NCBI GenBank assembly: GCA_000998135.1
Contig: LCCV01000012.1
Location: 1 to 52,652, forward strand
DNA length: 52,652 nucleotides
Direction: 5' to 3'
Origin: Parcubacteria group bacterium GW2011_GWA2_42_14
Lineage (GTDB): Bacteria > Patescibacteriota > Minisyncoccia > Sungbacterales > GWA2-42-14
Shown: in pieces, positions 49,683-52,652 of the stretch
How positions within the stretch are numbered: the first letter of the stretch is position 1
How the letters are laid out: every line of letters starts with the position of its first letter
Position numbers and translations under genes: made by a program
Notes under the pieces: generated by a model
Told to the model about the DNA's origin: nothing
Seen by the model: only the letters and a program-made list of their open reading frames with translations
Database searches by the model: none

Positions 49683-51272
49683 ATGACATACGATAATGAA
49701 AAATATTATCTAAAAGCCGGGAAAGCATCGGATTTCAACAGGAATAAAGATAAAACTCTTTACAAGTTTTTGGAAATGCTTCCCGGGACCCTTGCCTGGG
49801 GCACGATTTTTGGAATTGTCCTTATATCCGTTTTTTTTCCGCTCTTTGCCAGTTTTTTTATAATTACCTTTGATTCATACTGGTTGATAAAAACCGGATT
49901 TTTATCTTTTCATCTCAGGGCCTCTCACAAGCAGATGAACAAAAATCTTTCCATAAATTGGCCGCAAACACTCGATAAATTAACTTCCTCCGAATATAAA
50001 ATTGAAGTTCCGCACTGGTCAAACATTTATCACTTGATTATTCTGCCGTTTTTTAAAGAACCTTACGAAGTTATTCGCGATTCCATTACCGCGATTTTAA
50101 AAAGCGATATATCCATAAAAAATAATTTTATATTGGTTTTAGGCATTGAAGAAAGAGCCGGAAAAGATGCCCAAGAAACGGCGCAAAAACTTAAAGAAGA
50201 ATTCGGAGAAAAATTTTTCAAAATTCTCATTACAATTCATCCTGACAATATTACCGGTGAAATCCCTGGCAAGGGCGCTAACGAAACCTATGCAACCAAA
50301 GTGGCCAAAGAAGAAATTATTGACCGAATGAACATACCTTACGAGCATGTACTGGTGTCTTCGTTAGACGCGGACAGCAATGTTTTCCCTTCTTATTTTT
50401 CCTGCCTTACGTATCACTATCTAACCGCGGAAAAACCGACGAAATCTTCATACCAGCCCATACCGATTTATAACAATAATATTTGGGAGGCCCCGGCTTT
50501 TTCTCGGGTGGTTGCGACTTCCGGCACTTTTTGGCAAATGATGCAGCAGGCCAGGCCCGAACGGCTCGCGACTTTTTCATCCCATTCCATGAGTTTCAAG
50601 GCGCTGGTGGAAATGAATTATTGGCATACCAATATTGTTTCCGAGGACTCAAGAATTTTTTGGCAATCGCTATTATTTTATGACGGCGATTACAAAGTTG
50701 TCCCGCTTCATTATCCCATATCAATGGACGCCAATGTTGCCCCGACTTTTTGGAAAACCGCAAAAAACGTTTATAAACAACAGCGCCGCTGGGGATGGGG
50801 AGTTGAAAATGTTCCTTATACTCTCTTTGGTTTTTTAAAAAATAAAAAAATACCTTTCGCTAAAAAATTGTTTTTTTCTTTCAACCAACTTGAAGGGTTT
50901 TGGGCTTGGGCAACCAATTCTTTTATTTTGTTCTTGCTGGGCTGGCTTCCGCCGATTCTCGGCGGCAAAGAATTCGGCTCCTCGGTTCTTGCCCATAATC
51001 TTCCTTATGTTACGCGCATTATCATGACTTTGGCCATGTTCGGACTTATTGCATCGGCAATTATTTCAACGTCCCTTCTTCCTCCGCGTCCTACAGGACA
51101 CCACGCGCGAAAATATTTTTGGATGATTCTTCAATGGGCGCTTGTCCCTATCACCATCATATTTTTCGGCTCAATTCCCGGGCTTGAAGCCCAAACCCGG
51201 CTCATGTTCGGAAAATATATGAGCTTTTGGGTTACCCCCAAATATAGGGGTAATCCAAAAGCCGGCGAGTAA
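49683..51272 (+). CDS. Membrane glycosyltransferase, GT2/cellulose synthase-like
   Basis: A 529-residue processive-type glycosyltransferase that probably makes an extracellular polysaccharide or a cell-surface glycolipid. Helices at about 35-75; the catalytic domain lies at about 115-380, with HLIILPFFKEPYEVIRDSI (nucleotide-sugar strand), SSLDADSNVFP (DxD-like metal site, about 225-235), NIVSEDSRIFW (the ED catalytic acid, about 318-328) and QQRRWGWGVEN (the QxxRW motif, about 365-375). Four C-terminal helices follow (about 405-430, 440-460, 465-490, 500-515). The sugar cannot be told. It starts directly after the repeat-filled gap. Confidence 0.9.
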   Translation: MTYDNEKYYLKAGKASDFNRNKDKTLYKFLEMLPGTLAWGTIFGIVLISVFFPLFASFFIITFDSYWLIKTGFLSFHLRASHKQMNKNLSINWPQTLDKLTSSEYKIEVPHWSNIYHLIILPFFKEPYEVIRDSITAILKSDISIKNNFILVLGIEERAGKDAQETAQKLKEEFGEKFFKILITIHPDNITGEIPGKGANETYATKVAKEEIIDRMNIPYEHVLVSSLDADSNVFPSYFSCLTYHYLTAEKPTKSSYQPIPIYNNNIWEAPAFSRVVATSGTFWQMMQQARPERLATFSSHSMSFKALVEMNYWHTNIVSEDSRIFWQSLLFYDGDYKVVPLHYPISMDANVAPTFWKTAKNVYKQQRRWGWGVENVPYTLFGFLKNKKIPFAKKLFFSFNQLEGFWAWATNSFILFLLGWLPPILGGKEFGSSVLAHNLPYVTRIIMTLAMFGLIASAIISTSLLPPRPTGHHARKYFWMILQWALVPITIIFFGSIPGLEAQTRLMFGKYMSFWVTPKYRGNPKAGE

Positions 51273-51347
51273 ATGTGAATAATTTCATATTTATAAGCCA
51301 TTGAATTTGCCGAAAAAATAAATTTTTGGGTTACACCAAAAATAAAA

Positions 51348-51376
51348 AGACGCGCCAATCAAAACGCGCCTTTTTT
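51348..51376. terminator. Possible terminator between GT2 and the membrane protein
   Basis: AGACGCGCC and ACGCGCCTTTTTT flank an A-rich centre; the pairing is only four to five bases, but T-runs lie on both strands. Confidence 0.35.
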
Positions 51377-51394
51377 CTAAATAAAAACTAACAC

Positions 51395-51928
51395 CTAATA
51401 CCTGAATAACGTTCCAATCCTTATAATGACCGAGGCAAGAGAATTGGTAATAATCAAACGATAAACATCATCAACGTGGTAGGACTCCGAAACAAATGTG
51501 AGAAGCGAAGAAACCAAGAGGAGTATTACCCAAATCGCGACAAATACTTCTCCAAAAACCCTATGAGGAACCAGTTTGCCGGTTCGTATCCGCACTTCTT
51601 TTAAAACAAGATAGATACCGATAATTCCGAGATATGGTTCGGAAAGCGAATCTGCCAGATGGATCATGGTTTCCGGTATATAATCCTGCAAAAAGAAACT
51701 GACAAGAATTACCGCAAGATAAGCATGGGTTACAAAGCCGAAGAATACGTAAAGGATATCAAGGGAATGATTTTTTACAAACCCAATAAAGTTTTTATGA
51801 CCGCATTTAAGAATGGCAAGAATATCCCCGCCCTTACATTCCAGGTTCTCCATACCCCTGCATTCCGAGAACCATTTTTTTTCTTCAAAGATTCCCTTGA
51901 AGATTGTAGAAATTTTTCTCCAAGTCAT
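51395..51928 (-). CDS. Small membrane protein of unknown function
   Basis: A 177-residue protein, not recognised. A charged, Cys-containing N-terminus (about 1-45; cysteines at about 23, 31 and 42) is followed by four hydrophobic helices (about 55-80, 92-108, 125-148, 157-172). GAGGAG lies nine bases before the ATG at 51928. Upstream on the same strand is a promoter, an 18-codon frame and a terminator (52103-52267), which could be an attenuator for this gene. No homology can be claimed. Confidence 0.65.
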   Translation of the reverse strand: MTWRKISTIFKGIFEEKKWFSECRGMENLECKGGDILAILKCGHKNFIGFVKNHSLDILYVFFGFVTHAYLAVILVSFFLQDYIPETMIHLADSLSEPYLGIIGIYLVLKEVRIRTGKLVPHRVFGEVFVAIWVILLLVSSLLTFVSESYHVDDVYRLIITNSLASVIIRIGTLFRY

Positions 51929-52102
51929 GGTCCCTTGCTCCTCTTAAGGATTCAAGTAAAATTTAACATTTTGTCTTAAATCCTTAAAAAAGCGTAGAGA
52001 TCTTGACGAATCAAGAAAAATTCTCTCAAATGCTATTCTTTTTTGAATGTACCGAATATTTTATTAACAACCTTTCCCACTTGTTCTCCACATCATCTTA
52101 AC

Positions 52103-52131
52103 AAAAAACCCCTCATTTTTTGGTTGAGAGG
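52103..52131 (-). terminator. Terminator after the 18-codon frame, possible attenuator
   Basis: On the minus strand CCTCTCA/TGAGGGG (one G-U pair) with a 9-base loop, followed by TTTTTT. It lies between the small frame and the membrane-protein gene at 51395-51928. Confidence 0.75.
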
Positions 52132-52163
52132 CCCTTAACATGGCTAAAGTGTCGTTATAAGAC

Positions 52164-52220
52164 CTAATAAACAAGTCGTTTATCAGGGGGATAAGATAAA
52201 TCAGCGTTATTTAAAGCCAT
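52164..52220 (-). CDS. 18-codon peptide with its own promoter and ribosome site
   Basis: MALNNADLSYPPDKRLVY, stop TAG. AGGAGG (52226-52231) is five bases before the ATG, and a TATAAT promoter lies 19 bases before that. It could be a leader peptide for the downstream membrane protein, with the terminator acting as attenuator, or a free small protein. Codons that would point to an amino-acid signal are not clustered, apart from PP and two Tyr. Confidence 0.45.
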   Translation of the reverse strand: MALNNADLSYPPDKRLVY

Positions 52221-52238
52221 TTATCCCTCCTCTCTTCT

Positions 52239-52267
52239 ATTATAACACTGCCTATATCTTGACGCAA
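52239..52267 (-). promoter_or_regulatory. Promoter of the 18-codon frame
   Basis: Minus-strand TTGCGT (52262-52267), 17-base spacer, TATAAT (52239-52244). Confidence 0.65.
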
Positions 52268-52366
52268 ATGCCGCCTATTAAGTTATGTCGTTTTACCAAT
52301 TACAAAACCTATTATTTTTTCCTACTAAATTTTACACGCGCTTCGCGCGGCAGAAACTGAACGCTC

Positions 52367-52440
52367 GGGCGGGCAAAAAGGAAGGGGGTTGGGGGGGAAG
52401 GAATCCATTCGCTTCGCTCAGGACAAGCTTTTGCCCGCCC
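52367..52440. repeat. Inverted repeat in the terminal gap
   Basis: GGGCGGGCAAAA (52367-52378) pairs with TTTTGCCCGCCC (52429-52440) around a G-rich loop that includes CGCTTCGCTCAGGACAAGC, a dispersed-repeat fragment. No gene is seen between 52268 and 52511. Confidence 0.7.
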
Positions 52441-52511
52441 TCGCTTTTCCGCCGCCGAATTTCGTGCCAGTGAAACTGGCGCATCGCCATCAAAAAATGT
52501 AATTTTTCGAT

Positions 52512-52652
52512 CTAGTATTTCCGGCTCAAAGCGTAAAAAATTACACCAGTCCAAATAGAAAAGATACCGAATAAAAGCACGACGGCAGAAAATGCGTACG
52601 CGAATAGACCGAGATTCAATGCTGTTATAAGAGTGGTTGCCGTAATCCAAAT
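52512..52652 (-). CDS. C-terminal end of a membrane protein (cut by the window edge)
   Basis: The last 46 residues of a minus-strand gene: about two hydrophobic stretches (ITALNLGLFAYAFSAVVLLF and IFSIWTGVIFYAL) and an end SRKY with stop TAG at 52512-52514. The pattern is compatible with the C-terminus of a CDP-alcohol phosphatidyltransferase such as PgsA, but this is a guess from a short piece. The in-phase alternative at 52312-52650 in another frame runs through the repeat and is rejected. Confidence 0.5.
   Translation of the reverse strand: MWITATTLITALNLGLFAYAFSAVVLLFGIFSIWTGVIFYALSRKY

Noticed and set aside
1-52652. Alternative genetic code (TGA as Gly or Trp)
   Set aside because: TGA ends genes such as the Panacea antitoxin and the DksA-like gene, and no conserved motif is interrupted by TGA.

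Overview
The window looks like a chromosomal segment of an uncultured ultra-small bacterium of the Candidate Phyla Radiation (Patescibacteria), most likely Parcubacteria-like. The reasons are the gene style (secreted PKD, DUF5667 and Kazal proteins, a TrmB-type regulator, a UvrD helicase with an intein, MltG, RNase Y with YmdB), the compact AT-rich layout, the standard genetic code (TGA is used as a stop), and many short palindromic repeats, some of them read in frame inside genes. The placement is inferred from gene content; no 16S rRNA or ribosomal protein gene lies in the window.

Layout. 1-1.8 kb: the 5' part of purA (minus strand), then a tRNA-Val that sits inside the two halves of a second, degenerate tRNA-like sequence. 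1.8-7.6 kb: a large secreted PKD protein with an internal duplication and a 1072-residue RNA-repair enzyme (kinase, pseudo-kinase, phosphatase, ligase). 7.6-11.4 kb: an FtsH-type protease facing a divergent protein that appears to join an SPFH-like domain to an AAA ATPase. 11.7-18.4 kb: a Kazal/DUF5667 secreted protein, a Panacea-domain antitoxin with a RelE-like toxin, two small membrane-protein genes of foreign-looking composition on either side of a Ste24-like protease, and a DksA-like protein. 18.5-22.9 kb: lon, pcm and mltG.

23.1-35.9 kb is the most unusual block. It holds an ABC importer (ATPase, permease, separate binding protein), a divergent radical SAM enzyme, a TelA protein with an XpaC-like membrane coiled-coil partner, two substrate-binding proteins fused to OmpA-type peptidoglycan-binding domains, a VWA lipoprotein and a Mpa/ARC-like AAA ATPase. 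Strong Shine-Dalgarno sites, short gaps and paired divergent promoters suggest these genes form one functional system at the cell envelope: substrate capture tethered to the wall, import, and an ATPase/TelA arm. I know of no described function for this combination.

36.1-36.4 kb carries a stand-alone structured RNA gene candidate with a near-consensus promoter and its own terminator. 36.4-44.1 kb: a TrmB-like regulator, gpmI, an RBBP9-type hydrolase, the rny-ymdB pair, a CPBP protease and HU. 44.1-52.65 kb: a lone cytochrome c, a LysM/M23 murein hydrolase, a UvrD helicase interrupted by an intein with a GIY-YIG-like insert, a GT2 glycosyltransferase, a small membrane protein preceded by a possible leader-peptide attenuator, and the 3' end of another membrane protein cut by the window edge.

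Promoters repeatedly fit TTGACW, about 17 bases, then TGNTATAMT (extended -10), and most genes in the envelope block have AAGGAG-type ribosome sites. All functional names rest on motifs read by eye; no database search was run.
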